From positions 62,001-126,000 of the forward strand of contig JAGVSM010001425.1 in NCBI GenBank assembly GCA_022494885.1: 64,000 nucleotides of DNA. Direction: 5' to 3'. This DNA comes from Micrasema longulum. Taxonomy: Eukaryota; Arthropoda; Insecta; Trichoptera; Brachycentridae. The position numbers and the translations under genes were made by a program. Every line of letters begins with the position of its first letter. Positions within the stretch are counted from its first letter, which is position 1. Below are positions 12,801 to 22,508 of the stretch, in pieces. Below the pieces are notes generated by a model, which saw only the letters and a program-made list of their open reading frames with translations, did not search any database and was not told the DNA's origin.

Positions 12801-14021
12801 ATCGAGCCATTTTCCAACTTCCTCAAAATTGCTGAAGTGCTGATCTGCGAGCGCGTGTCCCATTGATGCAAAAGGTGATAATTAGATGGGGCCAGGCCAG
12901 GGGAGTGCGGCGGGGCTGAAAGATGTCCCATCCAAGCGATTTCAGTGTGACTTTCCCTGGTTTTGCTGTGTAAGACGGCGCATTGTCGTGTAACAAAATC
13001 ACTTTGCCATGTCTTCTGGCCTTTTCTGGCCGTCTTTCGATCAATGCGCGAGTTCATTAATTTTTCCCATTGCTCGTAAGCGTCTGCTGATTGTTTCATG
13101 TGACACATTTAATGCTTTTGCCGATCGCCGTTGAGTTTGAGTTGGTTCATCATCCAGTAACACCTGCAATTGCTCGTCTTCGCACTTTTGTGGTCTACCA
13201 GAGTGCGCATTGTCTTTCACATTAAAATCACCTTGTTTAAATTTTTGAACCATGTCTCACATGTTCTAATCGATGAAGCGTGTTCACGATATGTTTCTAT
13301 TAGCGAACGATGACTTTCCACAGCCTTTTTCTTTTGATTAAATATAAAAAGTAATGCATGCCGCAAAAATTCTTTTTCAGGCACAAACGTGGACATGATC
13401 ACTGAACGATAAAACACAGACGCTATTGTTTGGCGGACTGTGTGTGTTTGTAGGTTAAAGTCAGACGAACAAACTGACGTAGTGTCAAATTCACACGCTG
13501 CATACTGTTCGGTGGTGTCATCTCTTAGTGAAATCGGAAAAGACTTATGCATACACCTATGTATATGTACGTATTAAAAAATGTAATCTAATGTCCAAAG
13601 AAGAAAAAATACAATCAAATCAAAGCTATGCAGCAAAGTATTTTTTATTTGTAAATACGAAAATTTAATATGATTACAGGTAGACATGGAGACACCGATG
13701 GAGCACCCGTTCTTCGTGTACGGACAAGGCTGGGCCTCCTGTTGTCCGGAGAGAACCTTCCAGTGTTACGGTCTGCAGGTCAACTCGCTGCAGGTGGGGG
13801 ACGTCTGCGTGTCGCTAGTGCCGCGGGCGCCGCCGCAGCTGGCCGCCACTACCGTCACCACGGCCACCGCCACCGCCATGACGGCCCGGCCCTCCGAGGC
13901 CCCCCAGCGCTACCCCGAGAACCTCAGCCTACGCGAAGACTCCAGGAAGCGCAGGTCTTCAGCCCCCGACATCTGCGAGGAGAACATGCAGAGACCCAGA
14001 ACAATGCTGCGCCATCAGTAA
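787..14021 (+). CDS. ATXN1: Ataxin-1 homologue (AXH-domain protein), four coding exons
   Basis: Joined exons 787-895, 10528-10861, 11911-12148 and 13680-14021 encode about 340 aa. Splice phases agree at every junction (1, 2, 0). The AXH domain covers about residues 161-275: FSRGALIQLGSGQLRRVEDM, then DFVLSADSS, then HPFFVYGQGWASCCPERT and LQVGDVCVSL, closely matching the vertebrate ataxin-1 AXH core. At residues 316-324 RKRRSSAPD matches the human RKRRWSAPE element, which serves as nuclear localisation signal, 14-3-3 site and splicing-factor ligand. Known family role: nuclear, RNA- and chromatin-associated co-repressor partner (Capicua complex in flies and mammals). There is no polyglutamine tract. 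The N-terminal half is Pro/Ala-rich, and part of exon 2 reads best in shifted frames (see findings). The first exon is assigned by donor quality and phase only; a further upstream exon is possible. Confidence 0.88.
1095..1590 (-). mobile_element. Non-LTR retrotransposon fragment (C-terminal end of reverse transcriptase ORF)
   Basis: The - strand reads VPTLMHGSEVWTWKNRDES, LNAVEMRSLRRMYGKTMYD and KKGAMRWFGHVERMD, the signature of the RT C-terminal tail in a widespread insect LINE group. Frame breaks toward 1430-1590 show decay. The same family recurs at 12304-12610 and 23465-24240. It lies in ataxin-1 intron 1. Confidence 0.8.
2079..2245. repeat. Microsatellite (ACAT/ACAC)n
   Basis: Imperfect array of CATA, TACA and CACA units. 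The reading frames in it are artefacts of the repeat. Confidence 0.9.
2500..2740 (-). mobile_element. LINE C-terminal fragment
   Basis: The - strand reads TNTTFGQRGLAYYSVKVYNL then LPLSMRTISKYSQYKIAVKK, like the tail of jockey/CR1-type RT proteins that follows the polymerase domain. Confidence 0.5.
5080..5880. repeat. Dispersed repeat related to the 47.4 and 50.3 kb elements
   Basis: The stretch from about 5585 (GTAAACGTCAAACTAC) through 5850 parallels 50580-50830, including the AAATGGGTGGAAATTATAAG block. The 5' part (CTTCACGTCTCAACGAAGCG) is typical of a common lepidopteran non-autonomous element. Confidence 0.45.
5923..6100 (-). mobile_element. SINE fragment, family with tail AATGCAGTGCCCTATGCAC
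   Basis: Shares CATCATTCCCTTTCC, CACTGCATTGGTA and the CAGGTGCCAGTCCAGGGACT block with 20935-21175 and partly with 6528-6770. Orientation is inferred from the reversed B box in the longer copies. Confidence 0.6.
6240..6520. repeat. Degenerate tandem array of AGTAAAAAACAT-like units
   Basis: Repeated ATAGTGAAAAACATAGT and variants at 11-24 base spacing. The three overlapping - strand frames here are artefacts of this array. Confidence 0.6.
6528..6790 (-). mobile_element. tRNA-derived SINE
   Basis: Carries the reversed B box GGAATCGAACCC near 6717, the tRNA-like GGTAGGCGAACGGGCCAGTC, and the TGCATAAGGCACTGCATT tail block shared with other copies. Confidence 0.6.
7909..8526. mobile_element. 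MITE with long imperfect terminal inverted repeats
   Basis: Left end TAGGGTGGGCCGAT and right end ATCGGCCTACTCA are inverted. Inner parts also pair (AAAGGGGTCTTAGAAGTTGC with GCAACTTTTTAGAATCCTTT reversed), giving roughly 90-base arms around an AT-rich core. No transposase. Confidence 0.6.
8560..8630 (+). repeat. Repeat tail GCCTTAAGGCAATATGCCCG
   Basis: Same motif in the same context (AACGGTT...GGTAGGAAGAA) occurs at 42770-42845, and inverted at 43935-44580 where a hAT element splits it. Confidence 0.6.
8690..8920. promoter_or_regulatory. GC-rich island with TATATATA box, candidate internal promoter
   Basis: About 230 bases of CpG-rich, purine-rich sequence in an AT-rich intron, with GCGCTATATATAGTCCGAGC near 8756. 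The position upstream of ataxin-1 exon 2 would suit an alternative promoter. No transcript evidence is available, and long frames through it are composition artefacts. Confidence 0.25.
9190..9380 (+). mobile_element. tRNA-derived SINE head
   Basis: A box TGGCGTAGTTGG near 9196 and B box GGTTCGATTCC near 9239 are well formed, with a good T-arm. The bases before the A box do not pair with the 3' acceptor strand, so this is not a functional tRNA. Confidence 0.65.
9500..9780 (-). mobile_element. LINE C-terminal fragment
   Basis: The - strand reads RQFMTELRDTNLTWEDAQEL, AADRNAWRIFVDAICSN and stop, the usual end of an insect LINE polyprotein. A related decayed copy is at 37255-37470. Confidence 0.65.
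10528..10861 (+). CDS. ATXN1: Ataxin-1 exon 2, Pro/Ala/Tyr-rich, frame-discordant
   Basis: The acceptor is CGCCGCAG before 10528. The beginning reads DEMISGSVAVEGG and the end reads GKEGSMKHR in one frame. The donor after 10861 is a weak GTCGGT. The middle (about 10640-10743) is more protein-like in another frame, with APSYPPVPGAYARFLPNFYG, recalling the tyrosine/proline-rich N-terminal region of ataxin-1 (human SGTYASFIPSQ). In the main frame that stretch is arginine-rich and unlikely. Several single-base gaps in a very GC-rich template would explain this, but so would an unusual but real frame. The opposite-strand open frames here are composition artefacts. Confidence 0.7.
10940..11205. repeat. 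33-bp minisatellite and TATCACA-rich array in ataxin-1 intron 2
   Basis: Nearly three copies of a 33-base unit built on TATTACATAAATATCACATG (10963-11060), continuing as degenerate CATCAGTAT/CACATCAGCAT units to about 11205. Confidence 0.85.
11911..12148 (+). CDS. ATXN1: Ataxin-1 exon 3, N-terminal half of AXH domain
   Basis: The acceptor TTTGTTTGTAG precedes 11911 and the donor CAG/GTGAGA follows 12148. One base completes the Arg codon from exon 2; then LLSREQRAAPAARFSRGAL runs into the AXH fold. GALIQLGSGQLRRVEDMRTE aligns with the ataxin-1 GSIIQLANGELKRVEDLKTE strand pair, and DFVLSADSSPELRRADSTVV with the following segment. It ends in phase 0 at NNNRTQ. Confidence 0.92.
12304..12610 (+). 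mobile_element. LINE 3' fragment
   Basis: The + strand reads KKGSLRYFDHVERMDGKNG with later stops and ends GTACCCCTACGGGAAATGGC near a variable tail. It is the same family as 1095-1590 and 23465-24240. It sits directly left of the mariner copy in ataxin-1 intron 3. Confidence 0.75.
12628..13559 (-). mobile_element. Degraded mariner transposon
   Basis: Ends are CCAGGTGTATGCACAAGTTT and, inverted, TAGGTGTATGCATAAGTCTT, flanked by TA. Transposase remnants on the - strand: MSTFVPEKEFLRHALLFIFN, KKKAVESHRSLIETYREHA, RTCETWF, GDFNVKDNAHSGRPQKCED, and VILLHDNAPSYTA (the HDNAPxH/A block). The reading frame is broken several times, and at about 930 bases it is shorter than the usual 1.3 kb. It is inactive and lies antisense to ataxin-1 in intron 3. 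Confidence 0.85.
13680..14021 (+). CDS. ATXN1: Ataxin-1 terminal coding exon: end of AXH plus RKRRSSAPD motif
   Basis: The acceptor TATGATTACAG precedes 13680, and the frame opens with VDMETPMEHPFFVYGQGW. The AXH signature SCCPERT and VGDVCVSL are intact. A Thr/Ala linker follows (TTVTTATATA), then SRKRRSSAPD, then stop at 14019-14021. Ser321 corresponds to human Ser776; the preceding human Trp is Ser here. A candidate poly(A) signal AATAAA lies at 14364-14369, giving a 3' UTR of about 350 bases. Confidence 0.94.
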   Translation, partial: VDMETPMEHPFFVYGQGWASCCPERTFQCYGLQVNSLQVGDVCVSLVPRAPPQLAATTVTTATATAMTARPSEAPQRYPENLSLREDSRKRRSSAPDICEENMQRPRTMLRHQ

Positions 14022-14363
14022 CAAGACAACGTGTCAAGTGTCATTAGCGTCGCGCGGCATTTTATAAACTAACTGTGATTTTACAAATTGTTTAATAATA
14101 TTGTGTTTTAGAAACTCTTTGACCCTCGTTAGTGCGATGTATATTTTATGTTGTGAATTTTATGTCGGGTCATTTGGTGTCTTGCAAACACTTCTGCAAA
14201 ACGGTTGTTTAGTGGAAATCATTTCAACTGTAGTTCTTTTACCTGTCTAAAAATAATAACAAACGCAAATTGTATATTGCCTGTTATTTACTTGCTTAAG
14301 ACTCACTATTTTGATAAATGAATGGTATATGTTAAATTAGTTAATTATTTGTGGTAGAACTTA

Positions 14364-14369
14364 AATAAA
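14364..14369 (+). terminator. Candidate poly(A) signal of ataxin-1
   Basis: First AATAAA downstream of the ataxin-1 stop codon on the coding strand, about 345 bases after it. The site is typical, but AATAAA is common in this AT-rich sequence. Confidence 0.45.
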
Positions 14370-14569
14370 TCGAACCCCCAAATGTACTCTGCGCTATGTC
14401 GAAATTGGCCATTTTCCAAGAGAATGAAAACAACATTTTAAAAATTTGTTAATGACATTATGCTCCATATTTTTTTTTTATTATTTGCTTATTCGGCTGC
14501 TAAACTATGAGAGGAACAGTAGCATCATATCGATATTTTACTCAATCGATTTCAAAGAACAATTCTTCT

Positions 14570-14945
14570 TATTCTTAAAGGTGGTGCTATACAAGCTCCT
14601 GATGTCACTGCGACCTGTGAAGATCTATTGTGACGGGTCCCCGTGAATAGTTTTCACCCCTCAAGCCCAGGTCTTTAATGAGCCTGGCTACTGTGTGGAA
14701 GGCGAGAGTTCTCATTTTGTTAAATTTCCCCCTCTCCGAGCCCAGATCCGTAAAGTATCGGGCTATTAGGTAGAAGACGAGCTCTTTAACATCCTCAGGT
14801 TTAACCAGTGGTCCCCCGAGGATGACGCTTCTTTTATTATCTAAAGCATCACACTCACATAGAATGTGCAAAAGCGTTTCCTCATCTGCACTGTAGAACC
14901 TAAGTCTAGAAGTTTTGTAAAGTTCAATCTGCAGTGCCCTGGGCG
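14570..14945 (-). mobile_element. LINE C-terminal fragment (post-RNase H type tail)
   Basis: The - strand reads MHILCECDALDNKRSVILGG, PLVKPEDVKELVFYLIARYF and GLRGENYSRGPVTIDL. The HILCECDAL block with Cys/His spacing is typical of the end of insect LINE ORF2. A decayed copy is at 35365-35600. It lies 550 bases downstream of ataxin-1. Confidence 0.7.
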
Positions 14946-14949
14946 GGCT

Positions 14950-17324
14950 CTAGTGATAACCCTCACATGATTTCGGCTGAGCTTTATTAGGTTGAAAGCA
15001 AACTCAAAGAATACTTAAGTTTGTGATATATTTCAGTAAAATAAATCGTACAGATATGCGAGTCTTCTCCTAAGAGAAAAAAATGTGGTTAAACTGGATT
15101 AACAAATTTATAACTCGAAACAGCCAAATTTAGACTTACGACAGAGTATTTCTGGGCGTGCGAAATGTCAGCGATAAAATAAAATAAATGCCCTTATTAC
15201 GTTATAAATAAAGAAAATAATATATGACCATAGAATTTCTGTCAGGTTAAAATTGTTAAGATGCTATTATATTTTTGAATATGACCGTTCTACCACAGTT
15301 ACTTTCTGACCTTTGTATAATAAACTACTCAAGTATAGTATAGTTTTGCACTATTTGGACAATAAAAAAAATCCATTTAAATATAGAAAATATGTGAATA
15401 CTTACACACAAACTTTAACTGTGAAGTTAGTATTTTTCACTATTTCCTATAATAATTATCAATCGTTTTTTTTTTCTTACATTTCCACTATCTGTCTTTA
15501 GACAAAAAAATAAGATTCTACTTTATACAAGTAAAATTGTGCTAATTTAGCTGAAACCAATAAGAATATTTCTTTTAGCACTCGAGCTGAAGATAGCCAT
15601 GCCCCGTCATATTTGATAATTATTTAGCGTAAATGAGTTAATTTTGGATTTGAATCTGATCTCTGAAACGCCAATGATTTGTGTAACTAGTTATACAGGT
15701 TTGTGGGTGGACACATTTAGAGAAACTGATCGCGGATTATTATTACAGAAACCGTAACCAATGTTCGTTCGGTAAGTTCTACGATGGTAACCGGCGACTG
15801 GTCACTTCTCAGCTTTAACGACCGCCTTAATCGAGAAGTTACAATAATGCTCGGTTCGGATCAGCTGGGACGCCTCAATTTCTGTTCAATGTAAAGTGCC
15901 AAAATTAACTTTATGGGAGTAAACTATGTTAGGCTTTACTAATTTTGTCGAGCTAGAAGCGGTTACGTAATATTTGATGTATAAGAAATGTCGCCAGATC
16001 GTTCTTTGAAACCTTAAATGATTAGATACTTTATGAATGTAGTCTTTTGCACTGATTGACAAGACTCTCGGAGTGGAACCATTTAGGATATTATTTATCC
16101 GTGTTTAAGTAAAAAGATCTCATAAATTGGTATAGTAGCGCGTGAGCTACTATCATTATCTCACCTACCTCACCGATAAATTACTGCTTTTCCAAGATCT
16201 CGGGGGGACTTCCTCCACTCTATGGTAATCTACCCAAATGTTTAGGGATAAAGTCACTCGGCTAAGCATTTTACCATTTCTAAAAAAAAAATGGGCAAAT
16301 TCAGAGTAATTAATCTCTGCTGACTTTCGTTTATTTAGGAGCACTGAATTTTTCTACTAAATTATTTGATGTTATCTCACAGTTTTGAAAACAATCAAAC
16401 AGTGCTATTCGATTGATTTATTTCCAAGACTTCGAAGAAGAAAAATACTTTTTTTAAAACTATAATATTAAATTTAATCGGTTAATGTAATTTATGGCTG
16501 TCGCTATTAAATGACAATAATTTGTTGATTGATTGAATTCCCATAATTTATTTGATAATTTTGCATTAATAATCTATTTTTAATTATTGTGTTTTGATAT
16601 TATTGTCACAGATTGGATATTAAAAACAAAACTATTGAATTTATCTTCTTCTGTAGGCGCTCATCGAAGTAGCTAAGCTAGTGTTGCCATTTAGACAATG
16701 ATAGAATGGAATCAACCATCGGGGAACTTATGTATTGAAAATACACACAATTTCAAATGAGATTTATCCAAATTGAGCTGTCATTGCAGCCAAAGTATTT
16801 TTTTAAATGCAGAAGTCTATTCGCCTCCTGGTTGAGTGTGTATGTATATAGAAATATAATGCTTATCTTTAAAATATCACCCTTGAATTTGTATATTATT
16901 ATTACACATTGTAACCTTTTAAATAAAATGTGTTATTACATAAGTAAGTGTTAAGTGATTGGAGCATTTTGCATTTTTTGATGTATCGTAATAAAAAGTA
17001 GTATATTTGTGTTTGTAAAACAATTTCTCAAAAACATAAAACAATGTTTCTTGTACTAGGTATTTTGCCTATTGAACTATACTTCGGTTAGGCTGTGATG
17101 CGTAGTGGCTTTAGAAAGTTTGATGTGTTCAATGTTGAGAAATTATACAATATCGTAATTATCTTGAAAAGATCCAGGTGTGTCGTGGCATTGCATTGTC
17201 CTTTTGATTCACTGTTCAACTTGCAAAATTTAATACAACCGAACTTTTGAAAATAAGCCAATTCTCTAAATATTTTTTTGAAAAAGAAACTTACCACTTA
17301 TAAGCTATACCCAAGAAAGCTGTT
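14950..17324. other. AT-rich intergenic stretch without recognised features
   Basis: No exon-like or repeat-like structure is supported here. A slightly GC-richer patch at 15760-15890 and the short frames at 16757 and 17088 have no coding character that I can recognise. Confidence 0.5.
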
Positions 17325-17704
17325 CAATGAGGAAGTTCAGCCCTATGGGAAATTGCATATAAAAAATGTTTCCTTATCCGCAGTAAAAATTAGAGCATTA
17401 AATTGCGCAGCAAAGTTTTTGAAAATGTATGAAAAAAATAAAATATTTTAAACTACTTTGAAAGACGTCACTAGTTCATATAAATCAACCAATGATAAGA
17501 GAGTTGTAAAAGGTTTCCGGTTTACAGTAAGTCAATGGACCAATTGGCAGAACTGACCGAGAAAAAGAACTTGGGGCGTCACATGCGGAGTAATTTTAGA
17601 AATACAAAACTTTTTAGCGCTGATAATAGGATATAAAAAAAAATGTCTTAGTTTAATGGTCTATTAAGAAATATAAAAAAAAAAACCACTGAATTTCCTC
17701 ATTG
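17325..17704. mobile_element. MITE family with ends CAATGAGGAAGTTCAG, copy 1
   Basis: Left end CAATGAGGAAGTTCAG and right end CTGAATTTCCTCATTG are inverted repeats. The internal GTCACTAGTTC...AATCAACCAATGAT block is shared with the copies at 21212 and 43547. Confidence 0.75.
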
Positions 17705-19500
17705 TATCTTTTTACAACATTAAGTGTATTATGTTTGTTTAAAAACAAATAAACTAAATGGATACCTACTGTAGACAGGTACTATTATTTTATGTAATCG
17801 AGAAAAAAAAAGATTTTCTCTTGTAAAATCTTATAATGATTGCCAAGAATATAAATGAGATTTTTTATCCATGAAACTTATTCCGCATTCGGTGCTCTTT
17901 AGTCAAATATATTTTAGTGATGACAACAGTCGAGTAGAGAAATACATAATAATGTGGATGTAAATAACATATTTTGCATAATCTGATAAGTTTGTATTAG
18001 TTTTGTTATTTTTCGTAATTGTAAATTAAAGTTTGTTTATGAAGAAACAGAATATTTTCAAATTAATTATGGCAAATTCACTTGAAACTATTATTTCAGC
18101 TAACAATATGGTAAAATACTTATTGAATTCTTTGATATTATTCAGAAATGAAAATGCTAGAAATATAAATGTTTCGTATGTAGATAAAAATGTATTAGCT
18201 TTAAACTTCTAAAATATGTATCGATGGATCAATTAGATAGAAAATTGTAACGCAACTGAGCACACATATTACCTTCCAATGGATGTATACGCAGCATTAT
18301 GAAATTAATTTTCTAGTTGATGATTCGTATATTATATTAACGCACTCTGCATGCTGAGATGATGCGAAAAATATGCATAAAAGGGTAATACATAGATGGA
18401 AAATGAAATAAGGATAATGTGTTGTATAAATTGAGAGGTAAGATGTGCAATATGTCATTTATGACAAAATCAATTTATTTTGCATAATTAATAGAATTGG
18501 ATAGCAAAAAAATTACAAAATACACTGTAAATATTTTTGTTTTTTTTAGAAATATCATCAACAGTAAAAAAATATAAAATAATATTTTGTAAACAAAAAA
18601 GTACTTATTTTAAAAATACTTACTATATGTGCAATCAAGCAGCTTTATAAGTTGATGGCTTTCTTAGATAAACCAGTTTTATGGTATGTTGACTATCCAA
18701 ATGAGGAAAAATTGTACAAAAATCAACATAAGATTCGGATATATGTCAGCCGGAATAATGTGACAAAACATGTGATGAATGGCGCGTATGGTACCACAGA
18801 TAATAATACTTATAAGCAACTGAGATACACAATGAAGTGTTGCTATAAACAGCATGTTAAACATATCAAACTATTTCCACAGATATTAAAGTTATATTTT
18901 ATCACTTGGAACATTATTCCGGAAAACAGTTATTGAAAACAATGCATTGTAATAACATTTAAATAAAATTAGCAGATAATTAAGTTCAAAGGACTATACG
19001 GTTTTACACGCTTTAATAACCTACTTAACTGTCCAAGCTTCTTATTAGAACAATCCACTTTTTGACATCATAGTGCATTTCCTCAACTGTTTGGTTGTCC
19101 TGCAGGTCAATGGACCACACTCCACTTCTTTAGAGGACTAATGTATTAGGTACATAGTTTCAAACAAATAAAGAATAATGATATATTATGTAGAAATTGC
19201 TATACACACCAACTTTTTTCTAAAAAAAATTATTCTGAAGTCATGTTGCCTCTACGATTGGAATTTCAAATAAAAAATTGTATGTGTAATGTTGAACTAT
19301 GAACTGCATTTTGTAAGAAATTGGAAAGGCTAGTGTAAATAAATGAAATATATTTTACTATGGAAACACACGCGCCGTGTGAACTGATTCAATATAAAGT
19401 TAGGAAATGCTTTAAACATCTCTTCTGTCCACTCTATTCGGGAAGTTGGAAATTCTGTCCCATGTTGTGATGTTAGTTTCTTAGAGGTCTATGGAGTTCG
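17705..19500. other. AT-rich intergenic stretch, nothing recognised
   Basis: The frame at 18652-18936 (MMAFLDKPVLWYVDYPNEEK) is the only longer one. It has no recognised domain and the AT-driven codon use of noncoding sequence. Confidence 0.45.
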
Positions 19501-19524
19501 TAAGCAAATTGTTGTGCTTAATAT

Positions 19525-19745
19525 TAAACGAGGGGGCTAAAAACGCTACTGTCCAAGATCACCGTTTTTGGGAAGACCAATAAAACCGGTAGCGAAAAGA
19601 CTATTTCTTCAACTCGTGCGTTGTATAACAAGTAAAGAAAAGACTATTCATTTTAATGTCAATGTGCAGATTGAACGTTAAGTGGTTTTCTCAAAAACAG
19701 TGATCGTGGACAGTGGCGTTTTTGCTTTCAACTCCCTCTAATTTG
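19525..19745. mobile_element. MITE family with ACAGTGATC-containing inverted ends, copy 1
   Basis: GATCACCGTTTTTGGGAAGA on the left faces AAAACAGTGATCGTGGACAG on the right. The same pattern, including AGCGAAAAGACTATT, recurs at 35086-35316. Confidence 0.65.
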
Positions 19746-19749
19746 GAAA

Positions 19750-20930
19750 GAATTATCAGATTATTATTAAATGTCAAAGACATATTATAGATGAAACACC
19801 TCGGAGTAAATTATTTACACGGTAAATGTAAACAGGGTTATTATGTATCTTGCTCTTGAGAGCTCTCTGAAGATGTAATTGTTTATCGTTGGATCGACGT
19901 TGGCGGGCGGTCATTCAACGACCAAAATATTTTCTTATTCTTGAAGATCGTTTATTATTATACAAGAATAATATCAGATTAATTATTCATTCCACTGTTT
20001 TGTTCTTTCGATTTTCTAGTACGCAAACTCAAAATCTAAAATTATCAAGTGAATAATTTAACAGCGAATGAGCGTTCACAAAGAGGTGTTTGATTCTATA
20101 AAATGAATTCCTTAAGAGAAATGTGCTTTTGTTGTTAGATAAATGTTAAATGTTTATATAAATCTGTCTATTTGTTATTATCGACAAATAAGAGACTCGA
20201 TTTTCAGGTCACATATTAAGCCTGGAATCTACCCGTAGCTGTGAATGATAAAAAATATTCTTTTTTTATAAATCTGACATTTGAATAAAAAAAAACGTAC
20301 ATATTAATATGTAGCTCAGTTTTCAATGCGTTCTTAAGACTTTGTACAAAAATACATCTTTTGAAAATCATAAACACTATTTTTACACTTTGATCTATGG
20401 AAACACATTCATCTTTGAAACATTTAAATTTCTGATCAAAAATACTGTGATCCGAAAAGTAGAAATACATGTTTTTGTTAAAATCTATTTAAATATTTCT
20501 ACAAATCTCTAAATGTAATAAAATATTTCAAAGATCACTCAAATTTGGAATCAAATTATAAATATCAATTATTGATTCTGCAAAGCTAATATGGAATCAA
20601 ATTATTCATAATGCAATTATTACAAATTACCATATCAGACAGAAAAATCTCAGCAAAAAAGATAAGTTTCTATAAGTTATTCATTAAACATTTGTTAGTA
20701 CCGACACGAAAAGAGTAAGGGAAATCATGAAATACATTATGCGGGGTATTCAAACAAAGCTATTTTGAGAAAAGGAAAAAAAATTACAGGAAATTAATTT
20801 AGATTGTCGGACTCAATGATTTTGTAACATGACGATCATTCAATTTTGATACATTTCCTGACTATTTGAAAAATATTTTATTAAAAATTGTCTTATTGAG
20901 TTACGAAATATTAAACCGGAAACAATAAAG
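19750..20930. other. AT-rich intergenic stretch, nothing recognised
   Basis: Only short AT-rich frames (for example 20216-20470, - strand) and no motif that I can support. Confidence 0.45.
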
Positions 20931-20934
20931 TCAT

Positions 20935-21175
20935 CACCATCATTCCCTTTCCACACCTAATAGTGCATAGGGCACTGCATTGGTATATCAATCACAGCGT
21001 ATCTTGACCGTTTTGTTACATGAACGTAAGATGATCAGTCTTACGCTTCAGGTGCCAGTCCAGGGACTATGACATATTCTAGTGTAAAACTACCCCTTTG
21101 AATAAATATTTCATGGCAAGCATGGTAGGCAAACACGCTGACCATTACACCACAAGGTGGACAATACAAGTCAAT
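20935..21175 (-). mobile_element. tRNA-derived SINE, fuller copy
   Basis: Contains the CACTGCATTGGTATATCAAT and GGTGCCAGTCCAGGGACTAT blocks, and ends in the tRNA-like GGTAGGCAAACACGCTGACC, ATTACACCACAAGGTGG. Confidence 0.7.
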
Positions 21176-21211
21176 GCCAAAACATTATTTTTTCGCATCA
21201 CTTTGTACATA

Positions 21212-21566
21212 CAATGAGGAAGTTCAGTGCTATGGGAAATTTAATATAAAAATTAATTTCTTACGCGTGGTAAAAATTAGACCATTTAATTGTATTACGA
21301 AGTTTCTCAAAAATGTATGAAAAAATTGACTACTTTGAACGTCGTCATTAGTTCTCCGAAATCAACCAATGATAGTCTTGCGATAAATTTTCAGTTTCCG
21401 GGAAGCCAACTCACCGAAGAGAACTTGTGATGTCACAGGCAGGGTAATTTCAAAATCATAAAACTTTAAAAAATCCAGTGCTGATAATACGATACATAAA
21501 AATAAATAAAATTAAAATTTGGCTCAGTTAGATGGTCTTAAACAAAAAACCACTGAACTTCCTCAT
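21212..21566. mobile_element. MITE family with ends CAATGAGGAAGTTCAG, copy 2
   Basis: ACAATGAGGAAGTTCAG at left and CTGAACTTCCTCAT at right; the interior aligns with copy 1. Confidence 0.78.
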
Positions 21567-21960
21567 CAGATGACAGGACCCAGCATTTGCTGTCGATGCA
21601 AGCAGCTACTTCCAAACTCTCGCGGCACCAACCCGTATATGACCCATAAACAATTTTTGTAATTAATTTCGGTGATTATTATCAGTTTGTTCGTAATTGT
21701 GTGAATGTATTGTGTTTATAAATAATTTGTCATTAAGTGGATGGTAAGGAAGGGAGAGGGGGAAGACCGAATGCCAAACCCGAGAGGGCAAATGTAAAGT
21801 GCCTTGAGCGGATAGTCGTGCACAGAGATTGTATCTACGTTATATTTGTTATATTCTATATCTAGTTACGGTTGTATATATGTGAAGTACGCGAGTGCCA
21901 TTGTCGGGAGAGATATGTAAATCTATAATGTTGTAATACAAGCCAATAAACATGTACATA
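21567..21960 (+). other. Terminal-exon-like island with poly(A) signal
   Basis: Immediately after a MITE copy, a short open frame reads MTGPSICCRCKQLLPNSRG and then TNPYMTHKQFL and a stop. About 290 bases of unique-looking sequence follow, then AATAAA near 21941. It resembles a last exon plus 3' UTR of a + strand transcript, but I find no upstream partner exon. It could also be a transposon tail. Confidence 0.25.
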
Positions 21961-22508
21961 CATTTACCGTTTTTTATTTTTGAGAATATGTTCAGTGGCC
22001 AGATTGGGGTATTTTGTAAAAGCTGTCAAATATAACAAAATTACTAACTGCGAAACAGACCATTTTTAGAGCGTAATTTTTTCGTAGATAAAGATTTTTG
22101 ACAGAGCTCATCTTATCCGGCAATTAAAATCGGGTGAACAATTTATGTAATGATCAAATCGCACACTCAGTAGAAGACTGTTGTAACTAAAAATTTATTG
22201 ATTTTGAGTTATGGACACAGTCAAAACGTGATTCTGCATATTTGACTAAAACAGTCGTAATACTATCACAATTACCTCAGAAGTTATACCAATTACTTCA
22301 CTTTTCTATACTAATTTTTTTCATTATATATTCTATATTTCATAAAAAATAATTACGCTTTCATTTAATCCTGATCCTACTACAAATACATTATAAAAAA
22401 ATACCGAAAAACCTATCACTTTTTCTTAGAAGTATAACTTTATGTGAGTGAAACTGAAGTTTTGCTTTCCTGTAAAATCAGTAATTTTGTGAAAAATTTA
22501 CATTGCAC

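Noticed and set aside
18652..18936. 94-codon + strand frame as a gene
   Set aside because: AT-driven codon use, no motif, and no splice or regulatory support.
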